A DNA stretch of 64,000 bases from GWE2-40-63 sp041664345. Lineage in GTDB: Bacteria; Bacteroidota; Bacteroidia; Bacteroidales; SZUA-534. The first letter of the stretch is position 1; each line of letters starts with the position of its first letter. The DNA lies in assembly GCA_041664345.1 (NCBI GenBank), contig JBAYKX010000022.1, positions 13,651 to 77,650 of the forward strand, read 5' to 3'. Positions 54,186 to 63,352 of this stretch are shown one piece after another. Below the pieces are notes generated by a model that worked only from the letters and a program-made list of their open reading frames with translations, was not told where the DNA came from and did not search any database. A program made the position numbers and the translations under genes.

Positions 54186-54941
54186 ATGCTTGCAAAAAGA
54201 ATAATCCCCTGTCTGGATGTAAAAGACGGAAGAACGGTTAAAGGTGTAAATTTTCTGGAATTACGCGATGCCGGTGACCCCGTGGAACTAGGTGCGCTGT
54301 ATGCCCAAAGCGGTGCCGATGAGCTTTGCTTTTTGGATATTTCGGCCACCTTGGAACAGCGAAAAACCTTTGCATCGTTGGTGAAAGATATAGCCCAGCA
54401 TGTAAACATTCCGTTTACGGTAGGCGGTGGAATCAGCAGCATTGACCAAGTTAGCCGGTTACTTGGCTCCGGGGCCGACAAAATTACCATCAACTCGGCA
54501 GCGGTGAACAACCCACAACTGGTGGAAGATTTAGCCAGGCAATTTGGGTCGCAATGCATTGTAGTGGCCATTGATACCAAGTTCACAAATGGACACTGGT
54601 ATGTGCATACCCATGGTGGAACTAAGCCAACGCCCATTTTGACCACCGATTGGGCCACAAAAATACATAATCTGGGCGCCGGCGAAATACTCTTAACCAG
54701 TATGAACCACGACGGGACCAAAGCCGGATTTGCATTGGATATCACCCGAACCATTTCGGAGTTGGTGAATATTCCGGTAATAGCTTCAGGCGGCGCCGGA
54801 ACACTGCCACACTTCAAAGAGGTATTTACAACCGGTAAAGCCGATGCTGCCTTGGCTGCCAGTATTTTCCACTTTAAGGAAATTGAAATATCCGACTTGA
54901 AGAAATATCTGCGGAACGAAGGAATCGAGATTAGAGATTAG
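54186..54941 (+). CDS. hisF: Imidazole glycerol phosphate synthase, cyclase subunit
   Basis: The 251-residue barrel begins MLAKRIIPCLDVKDGRTVKG with the catalytic Asp11, and has the FTVGGGISS and IASGGAGTLPHF phosphate loops and a second catalytic Asp in LTSMNHDGTKAGF. It forms IGP and AICAR with ammonia from HisH. Confidence 0.96.
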   Translation: MLAKRIIPCLDVKDGRTVKGVNFLELRDAGDPVELGALYAQSGADELCFLDISATLEQRKTFASLVKDIAQHVNIPFTVGGGISSIDQVSRLLGSGADKITINSAAVNNPQLVEDLARQFGSQCIVVAIDTKFTNGHWYVHTHGGTKPTPILTTDWATKIHNLGAGEILLTSMNHDGTKAGFALDITRTISELVNIPVIASGGAGTLPHFKEVFTTGKADAALAASIFHFKEIEISDLKKYLRNEGIEIRD

Positions 54942-54968
54942 AGTTTAGAAACTAGAAGTTAGAAAAAG

Positions 54969-55104
54969 AAAAAGCCCCAAAGGAGCGAAAGAATATAGCC
55001 CGGTGGCGAAGCCCCGGGATAATAGATAAACGGTAGAAAGCGGTGCATCCAAGTTAGTTGAAATGGAATGGCAATGTAACATGCACCGCAATGTAGAACT
55101 ATAA
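54969..55104. repeat. Structured dispersed repeat, copy B
   Basis: This is homologous to 17841-17976 along its length. It has a cccgg...ccggg stem-loop with one bulge (54999-55018) at the place where copy A has ccaagggc/gcccttgg, and the same inverted repeat gcggtgcat (55040-55048)/atgcaccgc (55081-55089). It lies in the hisF-hisI spacer, followed by a short run of catacaagta-like words. Confidence 0.75.
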
Positions 55105-55189
55105 ATAATTATCAATTAGCAATTTACATTTAGTAACCAAATACCAGTAACCAGATACCAGTAACAAGCAACACTAAAACATAAAAAAC

Positions 55190-55786
55190 ATGAACCTAGA
55201 TTTTAACAAATACGCCGACGGACTAGTCCCAGCCATAATACAAGATTCGAAAACGCTTAAAGTATTGATGCTTGGCTTTATGAATGCCGAAGCGCTCAAG
55301 ATTACCCAAGAATCGGGCAAGGCTACCTTTTATTCGCGGAGCCAGAAAAAAATATGGACCAAAGGGGAAACTTCCGGAAATTTTTTGCTGGTGCAGGATA
55401 TTTTTGCCGATTGCGACAACGATACCCTGTTGATTAAGGCCCAACCCATTGGGCCCACCTGCCATAAAGGAACCGAAACCTGTTTTGCCGAAACCGGTGG
55501 TATCCCATTTTCACTGGATTATCTGGAAAAGGTAATCATGGAGCGAAGGATGGAATCGCCTGATGTTTCATACACCCGAAGGCTGTTTGACAAAGGCATC
55601 AACAAAATTGCCCAAAAAGTGGGAGAAGAGGCCGTTGAACTGGTAATTGAAGCAAAAGATGACAATCCAGACCTTTTTATTAACGAAGCGGCTGATTTGA
55701 TGTTCCATTATTTGGTATTGCTGCAAGCAAAAGGGTTTTCACTCAATCAGGTAGTCAAGGTGCTAGAGGAAAGGCATAAAAAGTAA
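55190..55786 (+). CDS. hisIE: Phosphoribosyl-AMP cyclohydrolase/phosphoribosyl-ATP pyrophosphatase
   Basis: This 198-residue bifunctional protein has an N-terminal HisI domain (LGFMNAEAL, TFYSRSQKKIWTKGETSGN, DCDNDT and PTCHKGTETCF metal ligands) and a C-terminal HisE domain (LFDKGINKIAQKVGEEAVE, NEAADLMFHYLVLL). The fusion performs the second and third pathway steps. It is the last his gene. Confidence 0.96.
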   Translation: MNLDFNKYADGLVPAIIQDSKTLKVLMLGFMNAEALKITQESGKATFYSRSQKKIWTKGETSGNFLLVQDIFADCDNDTLLIKAQPIGPTCHKGTETCFAETGGIPFSLDYLEKVIMERRMESPDVSYTRRLFDKGINKIAQKVGEEAVELVIEAKDDNPDLFINEAADLMFHYLVLLQAKGFSLNQVVKVLEERHKK

Positions 55787-55836
55787 ATTTTATTGAAATT
55801 GACAATAATTGGTTCTAATAATTAAAGTTTTTCAAC

Positions 55837-56736
55837 TTAAGGATTGAAAAAATTGAACCATCGTTTTTTCTTAACACATAAATAGCTTACAGGAATAGCA
55901 CCAAATCCTTTTGCAAAAGTATGGAGGTGATTCAACGTGGACTCTCCAAAGTTGAGGGTCAAATTCTGATCCGAATTTTCTTTTATATAAAAATCCAGTA
56001 TGGCTACATCAGCACTTAAGGCATGCCCCTCTTCAGAATTAGCCGTTAAAAGGTTGATGCTCTTTTGATGTGATTTAATAAAAAAAGAAGCTGAAATCAA
56101 TTCATTCTTATTATTATAGGCTCCTATCATTTCACCCATATTGTGACTTATTGCAAAAGGGATCATCCGACGCAAAATATTAAGATTCTCAAAAGTTAGA
56201 GGTTCGCTGGATGTATTTTTTTTGAGTAATAAAAAATCCTTTAAATTAACGTGTTTCATCACCTGAACCATGTTCACTTTATAATATTTTACTTTCTTCT
56301 TTATCTCATCATCAAAATTCAAATAAAGAGCTTTATAAGGCGATATCAAATCGAGTTGGTAGGTAATTTCTTTCTTTATTTTGTACTTTGTATGATTTGT
56401 TTTATTAAATGAATTCAAACACAGTTCAACCCGATTAAATTTATCGTTTATGACAGACAAAAACTCATCAACCATTTGGCTGTTAAGAAACTTGGATGTG
56501 AAAATACCCAACTGATTGGCATACTGTGGCTGTTGAATGGTATAAAACGATAATGTTTTTTTTGATGTAATGGGCATTACAGCCTGATAGTCGTCTAATA
56601 CCAAGGCTTCCCATTGAGAGGAAACAATATCAAGGTACCAGGAATAAGCATACACTAAGCCATTAAACGATAAATTAATGCACTTATCCCATTTAAATTT
56701 ATCAATTTCTTCGTGTTTTAAATGCCTTATATTCAT
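55837..56736 (-). CDS. GNAT/FemAB-like acyltransferase of surface-polysaccharide trio
   Basis: The 299-residue protein has a weak FemAB/GNAT-type pattern: an N-terminal WDKCINLSFNGLVYAYSWYLDIV stretch similar to peptidyl-transferase-like acyltransferases, and a C-terminal IGAYNNKNELISASFFIKS strand pair. The substrate is unknown. Its ATG overlaps the stop codon of the preceding deacetylase-like gene by one base, so both are translationally coupled. Confidence 0.5.
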   Translation of the reverse strand: MNIRHLKHEEIDKFKWDKCINLSFNGLVYAYSWYLDIVSSQWEALVLDDYQAVMPITSKKTLSFYTIQQPQYANQLGIFTSKFLNSQMVDEFLSVINDKFNRVELCLNSFNKTNHTKYKIKKEITYQLDLISPYKALYLNFDDEIKKKVKYYKVNMVQVMKHVNLKDFLLLKKNTSSEPLTFENLNILRRMIPFAISHNMGEMIGAYNNKNELISASFFIKSHQKSINLLTANSEEGHALSADVAILDFYIKENSDQNLTLNFGESTLNHLHTFAKGFGAIPVSYLCVKKKRWFNFFNP

Positions 56737-58040
56737 TATATTTTGGCTGATTTTTGTAAAACTAGTTCAAATAATTCTTTCCAACCTTTCCATTCAAACA
56801 AACTGTTAAAGCTTTCGTTGTGCCAAAGGGTAATAAATAAACCATCTACCATTCGAACCTGTTCAATCAATTCATTGTAAACTAACTGAGCTCCAGCCAC
56901 TGTTTCTTGATTCTGGGTATTTATCGTGCGATCCATTGCAGCAAAAGGATGCACGTATAGTAAGGTTGCTGCTTCTATCTTTAAATCATACCATTTAAAA
57001 GGACGTGTTGTTCCAGCTCTAAAACCCGGTTTATCGGCAAATCCCATGGAAAAATCATCAGTTATACCTGCACTTAAAAGCATTTGATAGTATTCGGGAA
57101 GCTTAATTTTTAAAAAGTGTTGCCGACTGAAGGTAATTGGTCTTTTTGTTATCTGGCTTAAACTATCCAGTTCCACCTTCAGAGTGGTCAGTTTGTTGGC
57201 TGAATTGTATGATGGATGTAAACCGATGGGATATTCTTTGGCTAACCTTTGAATAACTCTTCGAAAAAATGGATTTTTTGAATTCACCGACTTGTCGAAT
57301 TTGCCATGTTTACCTACATGAACAAACAGTATTGATTGCTGATTGTATTGATTGAGTATTTTCTTCAACCAATTAAAAACAAACCAAGGATCGGGTTTTA
57401 ACCGGAATAAAACAACCAACCTCAAATAAACTAGATTTAGTTTAAAATGGAACAAATCACGGATTAAACCTCCAGCATTACGCAAAATACCTTTATGCCG
57501 GTAACACCACGGACTGTCAATATCAATAGTGGGAATAGCAGTAAAGGTTTCCTCTTTAAAAATCAAATCAGGATATTTATGCACTATTTTTTGCTTTATA
57601 AATAAAATCCAATGGTCAACTACAGGTTGGTTCAGGAAGATATTTTTAAATGCCAGACTTTCCTTTGCTGGAAAACGATTGTGAATATCAGGTTCAAAAT
57701 ACTGGTATTCCTCGTATCTGGAAATAAAATAAAATACCGCGGAGAAAATATCAAAGGTTAGACTTACTTCCTCAAGGTTTCTGAAAATTACAGGAATACT
57801 ATTAAAATAGGTAACTGAGGGTTTTTCATTACGAATACCGGTCTCAAATAAAAGTCCTTCAGGCATTATATTTATTCCGTTTTGCAACACCCTATGCGAA
57901 TAATTTATTTTTGAATCGGTACTTACTAAAAATTCTTCCCACGATTGCGTTAAATGATAGGTAATACCCAATCGTTCCGTAAAAATATACTCGAAAATAT
58001 AATTCAAACGTGGAGAAATCGGTTCGCAATAGATAATCAT
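56736..58040 (-). CDS. Polysaccharide deacetylase-like protein (DUF7033 type)
   Basis: The 434-residue cytoplasmic or exported protein has a central polysaccharide-deacetylase fold: TIDIDSPWCYRHKG for the metal-binding first motif, IGLHPSYNS for the second and LYVHPFAAMD for a third. The first 110 residues form the extra domain found in Bacteroidota deacetylase-like proteins. No signal peptide is apparent. It overlaps both neighbours (1 and 4 bases), so it belongs to an operon of glycan genes. Confidence 0.72.
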   Translation of the reverse strand: MIIYCEPISPRLNYIFEYIFTERLGITYHLTQSWEEFLVSTDSKINYSHRVLQNGINIMPEGLLFETGIRNEKPSVTYFNSIPVIFRNLEEVSLTFDIFSAVFYFISRYEEYQYFEPDIHNRFPAKESLAFKNIFLNQPVVDHWILFIKQKIVHKYPDLIFKEETFTAIPTIDIDSPWCYRHKGILRNAGGLIRDLFHFKLNLVYLRLVVLFRLKPDPWFVFNWLKKILNQYNQQSILFVHVGKHGKFDKSVNSKNPFFRRVIQRLAKEYPIGLHPSYNSANKLTTLKVELDSLSQITKRPITFSRQHFLKIKLPEYYQMLLSAGITDDFSMGFADKPGFRAGTTRPFKWYDLKIEAATLLYVHPFAAMDRTINTQNQETVAGAQLVYNELIEQVRMVDGLFITLWHNESFNSLFEWKGWKELFELVLQKSAKI

Positions 58041-59128
58041 GAGTTAAACACTTTATTAAAAAGATGGGTGACTTTGATTTTTTCATTTTCCCAACACAAT
58101 AACCGGGCTGCCTGCTGCAAATTGTTATTTAAGTCCGTTATTTTAACGTCATCAGAAAGTACTTTTAGAATCAATGCCGCTAATATTTCCGGGTTTCGAT
58201 CCATCAATACTTCTCCAACACCATGGTCCTCAATTATTTTTCTCATTTCGGGTAAATTGGATACAATAACTGGAATACGAGCCTGAATGTAATCAAAAAG
58301 TTTGTTGGGTAAGGCATAGTAATAGTTTTTGCCCAAATTTTCTTCCAGGGTTAAACCAAGTCTAGCTTGCAACGTTATGGCATGTAAATCGGAAAAAGGA
58401 ATTCTACCCAAAAATTTAACCCGCGTTTCTAAATGAAGTTCCTGAACTTGCTGTTTCAATGCGGGTTCAATATCACCTCCACCTGCAATCCATAGTTCCA
58501 ATTCAGGAAGAAGGACCATAGTCTGTATCATCAACTCAATACCACGGCCTAAATTTAATGCCCCTTGATATATAATTGCATTACTTTTAGTAACAATGGG
58601 TGCTCCTTTCAATACAGGCAAATTCCGTATTACGTGAAACGTTTTACCATATTTTTGATGGTACTCATTTGCAATAGATTCAGATACCGTGTAAGCATAG
58701 TCGATACGGGGTAAAAGCATTTTTTCAATGAATAACCATGCGTTTTGCTGAAACTTGCGTCCTACCAATTCAGGAACCTCAGTAAAATATTCATGGCTAT
58801 CGTAAACCAGTTGTTTTCTTTTTAATTTGGCCGCCATAAAACTGGCTAAAAGGGTATCTAAATCATTAGATAAAACGGCATCAAATGGAGTTAACAGTAG
58901 GAAAAAAAATAATTGCAGGTTGTAATTGACATAAAACAGAGGCCCTTTTTTAAACCACAGTTTGAACCGCTTGGTTTTATAAGGCCTGACAATAGGTAAA
59001 CTATGCGGTAACAATCTTCCTACCAAATATACTTCATAGCCATCATCTACCAGCGTATTGGCTACTCTACCTATCCGCTGATCGGTCACTAAATCGTTGG
59101 TAACTGCTATTATTATTCGTTTTGCCAT
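58037..59128 (-). CDS. Glycosyltransferase (GT4-like)
   Basis: The ATG at 59128 (MAKRIIIAVTNDLVTDQRIGR) is preferred over the upstream TTG at 59251, whose extra 41 residues lack family similarity. The 363-residue protein has a GT-B fold with IIYQGALNLGRGIE and LGLTLEENLGKNYYYALPNKLFDYI at the donor-binding site, where E-x7-E residues lie in GT4 enzymes. The acceptor is unknown; its place in the trio suggests synthesis of a cell-surface glycan. Its end overlaps the deacetylase-like gene by 4 bases. Confidence 0.8.
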   Translation of the reverse strand: MAKRIIIAVTNDLVTDQRIGRVANTLVDDGYEVYLVGRLLPHSLPIVRPYKTKRFKLWFKKGPLFYVNYNLQLFFFLLLTPFDAVLSNDLDTLLASFMAAKLKRKQLVYDSHEYFTEVPELVGRKFQQNAWLFIEKMLLPRIDYAYTVSESIANEYHQKYGKTFHVIRNLPVLKGAPIVTKSNAIIYQGALNLGRGIELMIQTMVLLPELELWIAGGGDIEPALKQQVQELHLETRVKFLGRIPFSDLHAITLQARLGLTLEENLGKNYYYALPNKLFDYIQARIPVIVSNLPEMRKIIEDHGVGEVLMDRNPEILAALILKVLSDDVKITDLNNNLQQAARLLCWENEKIKVTHLFNKVFNS

Positions 59129-59257
59129 ACCTAACAAACCTACAATTTTTTTATTTATTGTAAAAGGCCTTTTTACATTGAAGCTATGTTCAATAAAACC
59201 TTTTAACGCACTTGATAAATGAACAGACTCATTATATTTGTATAAAAACAAGAAACT

Positions 59258-60280
59258 ATGATAACCATACAGGAAAACATTTCACTAAAAAAATACAACT
59301 CATTTGGAATTGATGTTAAAGCCCGTTATTTCTGCCATTATAAGAGTTCGGTTGATTTAAATTACTTGATTTCTGAAGGACCGTTGAACCGGGATATGGA
59401 AATGATAATTCTTGGCGGAGGCACCAATCAATTGTTTATTAATGATTTTGAGGGTGTGGTTATTCATCCAATTAACGATACGATTGAATTAGTTACCGAG
59501 GATTCTGATTTTGTATATATAAAAGCGGATGCCGGTCTCGAATGGGATAAATTGGTAGCTTATGCGGTGGATAAGGGTTATGGCGGGATCGAAAACTTAT
59601 CCGATATACCGGGAAATGTGGGAGCCTCTCCGGTTCAAAATATTGGAGCTTATGGAGTTGAAGCCAAAGACACCATCCATGAAGTGCATTTGGTCAGTTT
59701 TCACGACGGTTCAACCAAGACATTGAGTAATAAGGAATGTTTGTTTGGATATCGTACCAGCATCTTTAAAAATAAATTAAAAAACCGGTATTTAGTTGAT
59801 TCCGTAACCTTTAAACTGGCTAAGAATCCAGTTTTTGTGACTCATTACGGTAACGTGGCTGCAGAACTTGAGAAAAAAGGAACGGTTACCCTTCAAAGTA
59901 TTCGCGATGTAATTATCAGTATCCGTAGCAGCAAATTACCAAAACCCACAGTAATTGGTAATGCAGGTAGTTTTTTTAAAAACCCCATACTTCCTGAAAT
60001 TGAAACAAATGCTTTAAAACAAAAATTTCCTGAAATGCCCATTTATCCTGCGTCAAATGGTCAGGTAAAACTGGCAGCCGGTTGGTTAATTGAGCAATGT
60101 GGGTTAAAAGGTTATACTGCACCTAATGGAAAAGCTGGCATTCACGATAAGCAAGCCTTGGTAATTGTTAACAAAGGAAACGCTTCGGGTTCCGATATTC
60201 TTGAGGTTTCGCATTTGGCCCAAATGAAGGTTTTTGAAAAATTCGATATTAATTTGGAACCTGAAGTAATTATTTTGTAA
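59258..60280 (+). CDS. murB: UDP-N-acetylenolpyruvoylglucosamine reductase
   Basis: The 340-residue flavoprotein makes UDP-MurNAc for peptidoglycan. FAD-binding NLSDIPGNVGASPVQNIGAYG, the Arg in FGYRTSIFKN and the catalytic Ser region GNAGSFFKNP are present, with the type I length of E. coli MurB. It is divergent from the glycosyltransferase. It is followed by the broken flavodoxin-like reductase, 15 bases on. Confidence 0.95.
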   Translation: MITIQENISLKKYNSFGIDVKARYFCHYKSSVDLNYLISEGPLNRDMEMIILGGGTNQLFINDFEGVVIHPINDTIELVTEDSDFVYIKADAGLEWDKLVAYAVDKGYGGIENLSDIPGNVGASPVQNIGAYGVEAKDTIHEVHLVSFHDGSTKTLSNKECLFGYRTSIFKNKLKNRYLVDSVTFKLAKNPVFVTHYGNVAAELEKKGTVTLQSIRDVIISIRSSKLPKPTVIGNAGSFFKNPILPEIETNALKQKFPEMPIYPASNGQVKLAAGWLIEQCGLKGYTAPNGKAGIHDKQALVIVNKGNASGSDILEVSHLAQMKVFEKFDINLEPEVIIL

Positions 60281-60295
60281 GAAATACTTCCTATC

Positions 60296-60864
60296 ATGAA
60301 AGTCCTCGGTATCAACGGCAGTCCACGTAAAGAAGGGAATACTTCGCTTCTTATAAAAGAAGTTTTTAAGGTACTTGAAAACCACAGCATCGAAACCGAG
60401 TTTTACCAATTGGGAGGCAAACCGGTACATGGCTGCACCGCTTGCGGTAAATGCATGGAATTGAAAGACGATAAATGCCATATAAAAAACGACGCCATCA
60501 ATGAATGTCTTCAGAAAATGCTTCAAGCCGACGCCATAATCATAGGCTCACCAGTTTACTTTGCCAATGTAACCACCGAAATCAAGGCATTGATTGATTG
60601 CGCCGGATATGCCACCCGCCGCACACAATCGCTTAAACATAAAATTGGGGCCGGTGTGGTAGCCGTTCGCCGAGCCGGCGAAATGCATACTTTAATTCCA
60701 TCAACCATTTTTTCCTAATCAACCAAATGTTTGTTTCCGGGTCTAGTTATTGGACCATTGCCGTGGGACGTTTACCCGGCGATGTGCTGGATGATGAAGA
60801 AGGAATGCAAACTATGAAGGATTTGGGGGAAAACATGGCCTGGCTGCTGAAAAAGATTTCCTGA
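60296..60864 (+). pseudogene. Flavodoxin-like NAD(P)H-dependent reductase, frameshifted
   Basis: The first 137 codons are an iron-sulfur flavoprotein/FMN-reductase-type protein (GINGSPRKEGNTSLL, CTACGKCMELKDDKC, IIGSPVYFANVT). At about 60691 the frame shifts: after GEMHT the other frame continues NSINHFFLINQMFVSG... SSYWTIAVGRLPGDVLDD to WLLKKIS and TGA at 60862-60864. One missing T in the cttt run near 60690 restores a single frame of about 189 residues. Either a real frameshift or a homopolymer error. The FMN- and two-cysteine motifs are intact. Confidence 0.85.
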
Positions 60865-60935
60865 GTTTAAATCCTTCGATTTGATTCCATTTGTTTTTTT
60901 AGTATTCAATACAAATGTTCAATCACAGGATTATT

Positions 60936-61592
60936 TCAAAGCTTATACTTTAATCCAACAAGCAATCCCACTGAATTTGTTTTAATTGAACCTTTGTCTG
61001 CGTCTGGATTTTTACTAATGTTTACTAGTCCAAAATTCGCCTGTAAACCCAAGTCGAATATAAACCTGCTGTTAATTGGAAATGATAGTCCACTGGCTAA
61101 GGTTATTCCAAAATCAAATTTCTTTCTTATACCCTTGCTTTCTATTATTTGGTTTGTAATATTACTCAATGAATTAACGGTTGTTTTTTGGTTTATCAAA
61201 TATCCAAAATAAGGGCCTGCATCAAAATGTAAGGTGATTTTGCCTTCAGAACTGAATGAACCTAAAATGGGCAAGATTAAATAATTATAATTGAAACTTA
61301 CATTGCCTATTTGGACGGGCATATTGTTTTCACCAATACCATAAATCTCATTCTTTATTAATTTCTTTTCATAAAAGATAACCGATTTTAAAGAAAACAG
61401 AGAATTAAATGTGTAATCTGTACTAAATCCTGCGGAATAATTATATTGAGTTTCATTAGTACTCAAAACTTGGTCACTGCTCAGCCTCATAAATGGTGGG
61501 GATAAAACCATACCAACAGAAACCTTTGAATTTTGACTAAAAGCCTCAGAACAAAGAATAATAACATATAAAACAAGTAAAAACCTTTTCAC
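60936..61592 (-). CDS. Outer-membrane beta-barrel protein (PorT-like)
   Basis: The 218-residue exported protein (signal 1-19) has many alternating beta strands ending in LLVGLKYKL, characteristic of small Bacteroidota outer-membrane barrels with an aromatic or hydrophobic last strand. The start is GTG (61590-61592). No partner genes are nearby. The role is unknown. Confidence 0.7.
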   Translation of the reverse strand: MKRFLLVLYVIILCSEAFSQNSKVSVGMVLSPPFMRLSSDQVLSTNETQYNYSAGFSTDYTFNSLFSLKSVIFYEKKLIKNEIYGIGENNMPVQIGNVSFNYNYLILPILGSFSSEGKITLHFDAGPYFGYLINQKTTVNSLSNITNQIIESKGIRKKFDFGITLASGLSFPINSRFIFDLGLQANFGLVNISKNPDADKGSIKTNSVGLLVGLKYKL

Positions 61593-61696
61593 TATTTTTT
61601 TAATTTGATTTGATAATTTGAATTAGAACAATTGACAATCTAGGCGTACTAGTAACTCTAAATACTCTAAGTACTTTAAAATACTCTAATTACTTC

Positions 61697-62080
61697 TTAA
61701 AGTTCTTCCTCAAAAAACCTCTTAATAGCACCAATGTAATAATTACGCCATCCTTCATTAATATTATCAAAAGCCTCATCGGGAACATTGGTATGCTTCA
61801 CTTCCACTTGAGTACCTGTTTTATGAGAATGCAATTTAATAGTAACAATAGAAGGTTCCGGTGAACCCTCAAAATACCATTCCTGTACCAGTTCCTTATT
61901 AGGCACAACTTGTAAATTCCGGCCACAGATATCGCCGTCCCATAGTTCAAATTCAGTACCAACCTGCGCGTCCATTTTTGCTGGCGAATCGCTCCAAAGT
62001 TCAATAGTAAAAGGATTGGTAAGCGCTAAAAATATCTCTTCGGGTTCTGCTTCAATGTATTCATAAAACTTAATTTCCAT
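61697..62080 (-). CDS. START/AHSA1-like domain protein
   Basis: The 127-residue protein has the helix-grip pattern of AHSA1/START-like proteins: an initial IKFYEYIEAEPEEIFLALTNP, GTEFELWDGDICGRNLQV in the middle and a C-terminal GWRNYYIGAIKRFFEEEL helix. Such proteins bind hydrophobic ligands or act as Hsp90 cochaperones. Its ATG lies 11 bases inside the upstream TPR gene, suggesting coupling. Confidence 0.78.
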   Translation of the reverse strand: MEIKFYEYIEAEPEEIFLALTNPFTIELWSDSPAKMDAQVGTEFELWDGDICGRNLQVVPNKELVQEWYFEGSPEPSIVTIKLHSHKTGTQVEVKHTNVPDEAFDNINEGWRNYYIGAIKRFFEEEL

Positions 62081-63041
62081 AAGTATCCAGATTTGTCATT
62101 AAATTAAAATATTGTTCATTAATACTTTTCAGTTCCTGTCCTACCTCTTCAATAAAAAAGTAGGTTGCACCCCAACTATGTTTCACTTTCAAATATATTA
62201 CCACCTTATTGTCAATGTTCATTATAATCCGTGTAATATGTTTTCCCGGTTTTTCCAATTCTTCCACCGTTCTTTTGTTTGGGTAGGTCATTGCCAATCG
62301 TTTTTGTTCCTGCTCTATCCACACCTTACGTTCTTCTTTGTTTACCGTTGTATTTGGCTTAACATCTTGCATTTGCTTAATAACTTCTTTTTTTACAGGT
62401 TCCGGTGCCATTTTTTGAGTTTCAATTGAATCTTCCATAACTGGTTCTGTGGCAGGAACTTCTCTTTTTTCTGATTTCAAAACTGGTTCTGGTGCTTCTT
62501 TAATAGCACTTACCGATTCCTGCTTTTTACTATCCACAGGATTAATAGCTACCTCCCTATTTGTTGAAATAGACTCCACTTCAATGGTTGAATTATCAAT
62601 AGGCACTTCATCTTCTTGAATTTCAACAGAGGTAACTTTCAAAGCAGTCAATTCTTTTTTAACCACCTCGGCTTCTTGATTCATTTTTAAGGTTGCCTTT
62701 TTTTGAATTTGCTCTTCCTCTTGCTTTTGTTGCGCTACCTTCTCCTTTTTTGATAGCTGTTTTGACCCAGCAGATTGTTCCTTTTTAAAATCATTTTGTT
62801 CTTTTTCAATATAAATAGTTCGGATATCTTCTATTTTATATCGGGGCAATAACGATTCAGGCTTTATTTGTTGGGCTTCGCGGTAAAATAAAACCGCCTG
62901 TGAATATTGTTTGGCTTCAAAAGCGGTTTTAGCATTCTGTAAGGCTTGTTTGTATTGCTCATCCTTTGAGAATTCCTGAGCTTGTGAAATGGATACCTTC
63001 AACGAAAGAATTAAAAATAAAATATAAACAATAGTTTTCAT
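62070..63041 (-). CDS. Exported TPR protein with coiled-coil linker
   Basis: The 323-residue protein has a signal peptide (1-21), a TPR motif (ALQNAKTAFEAKQYSQAVLFYREAQQIKP, about 32-60) and a long charged linker rich in Lys/Glu/Gln (85-215). A conserved beta-rich C-terminal part of about 80 residues closes it (GKHITRIIMNIDNKVVIYLKVKHSWG). The C-terminal part resembles other Bacteroidota periplasmic proteins of unknown role. The 3' end overlaps the START-like gene by 11 bases. Confidence 0.65.
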   Translation of the reverse strand: MKTIVYILFLILSLKVSISQAQEFSKDEQYKQALQNAKTAFEAKQYSQAVLFYREAQQIKPESLLPRYKIEDIRTIYIEKEQNDFKKEQSAGSKQLSKKEKVAQQKQEEEQIQKKATLKMNQEAEVVKKELTALKVTSVEIQEDEVPIDNSTIEVESISTNREVAINPVDSKKQESVSAIKEAPEPVLKSEKREVPATEPVMEDSIETQKMAPEPVKKEVIKQMQDVKPNTTVNKEERKVWIEQEQKRLAMTYPNKRTVEELEKPGKHITRIIMNIDNKVVIYLKVKHSWGATYFFIEEVGQELKSINEQYFNLMTNLDTYGN

Positions 63042-63352
63042 CCGTAAATAAATATTAGTTCGTTGAATGTCAATTGTTTCGTACGAATGGAACGCCCCAT
63101 GTAAATTTTCATCCGTTTTTGTGCAGTTTCATACATGGGGGTTTCATTTAAAAATGTTGTAAGGCTTTAACGCCATAAAGGTAGTATTTATTGAGGAGAT
63201 GCAAACTATGGAAAAATACTACCACTCAACTAAGAAAAAAATTTACTTTTATAGGAATAATTGCTAACATTATTGTTATTATGCAATGAATACTTTTAGA
63301 GTTAAGTTTGTTTAACTATTGATTTTTTATTTTACCACTATAAACATTAAAA
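63042..63352. other. Spacer before the thioesterase gene
   Basis: It holds an inverted repeat ccccatgta (63095-63103)/tacatgggg (63132-63140) and AT-rich sequence; no gene was recognised. Confidence 0.5.

Noticed and set aside
53896..54195. Minus-strand frames of 60-99 codons between hisA and hisF
   Set aside because: They are simple reflections of the purine-rich tract and lack any coding feature.
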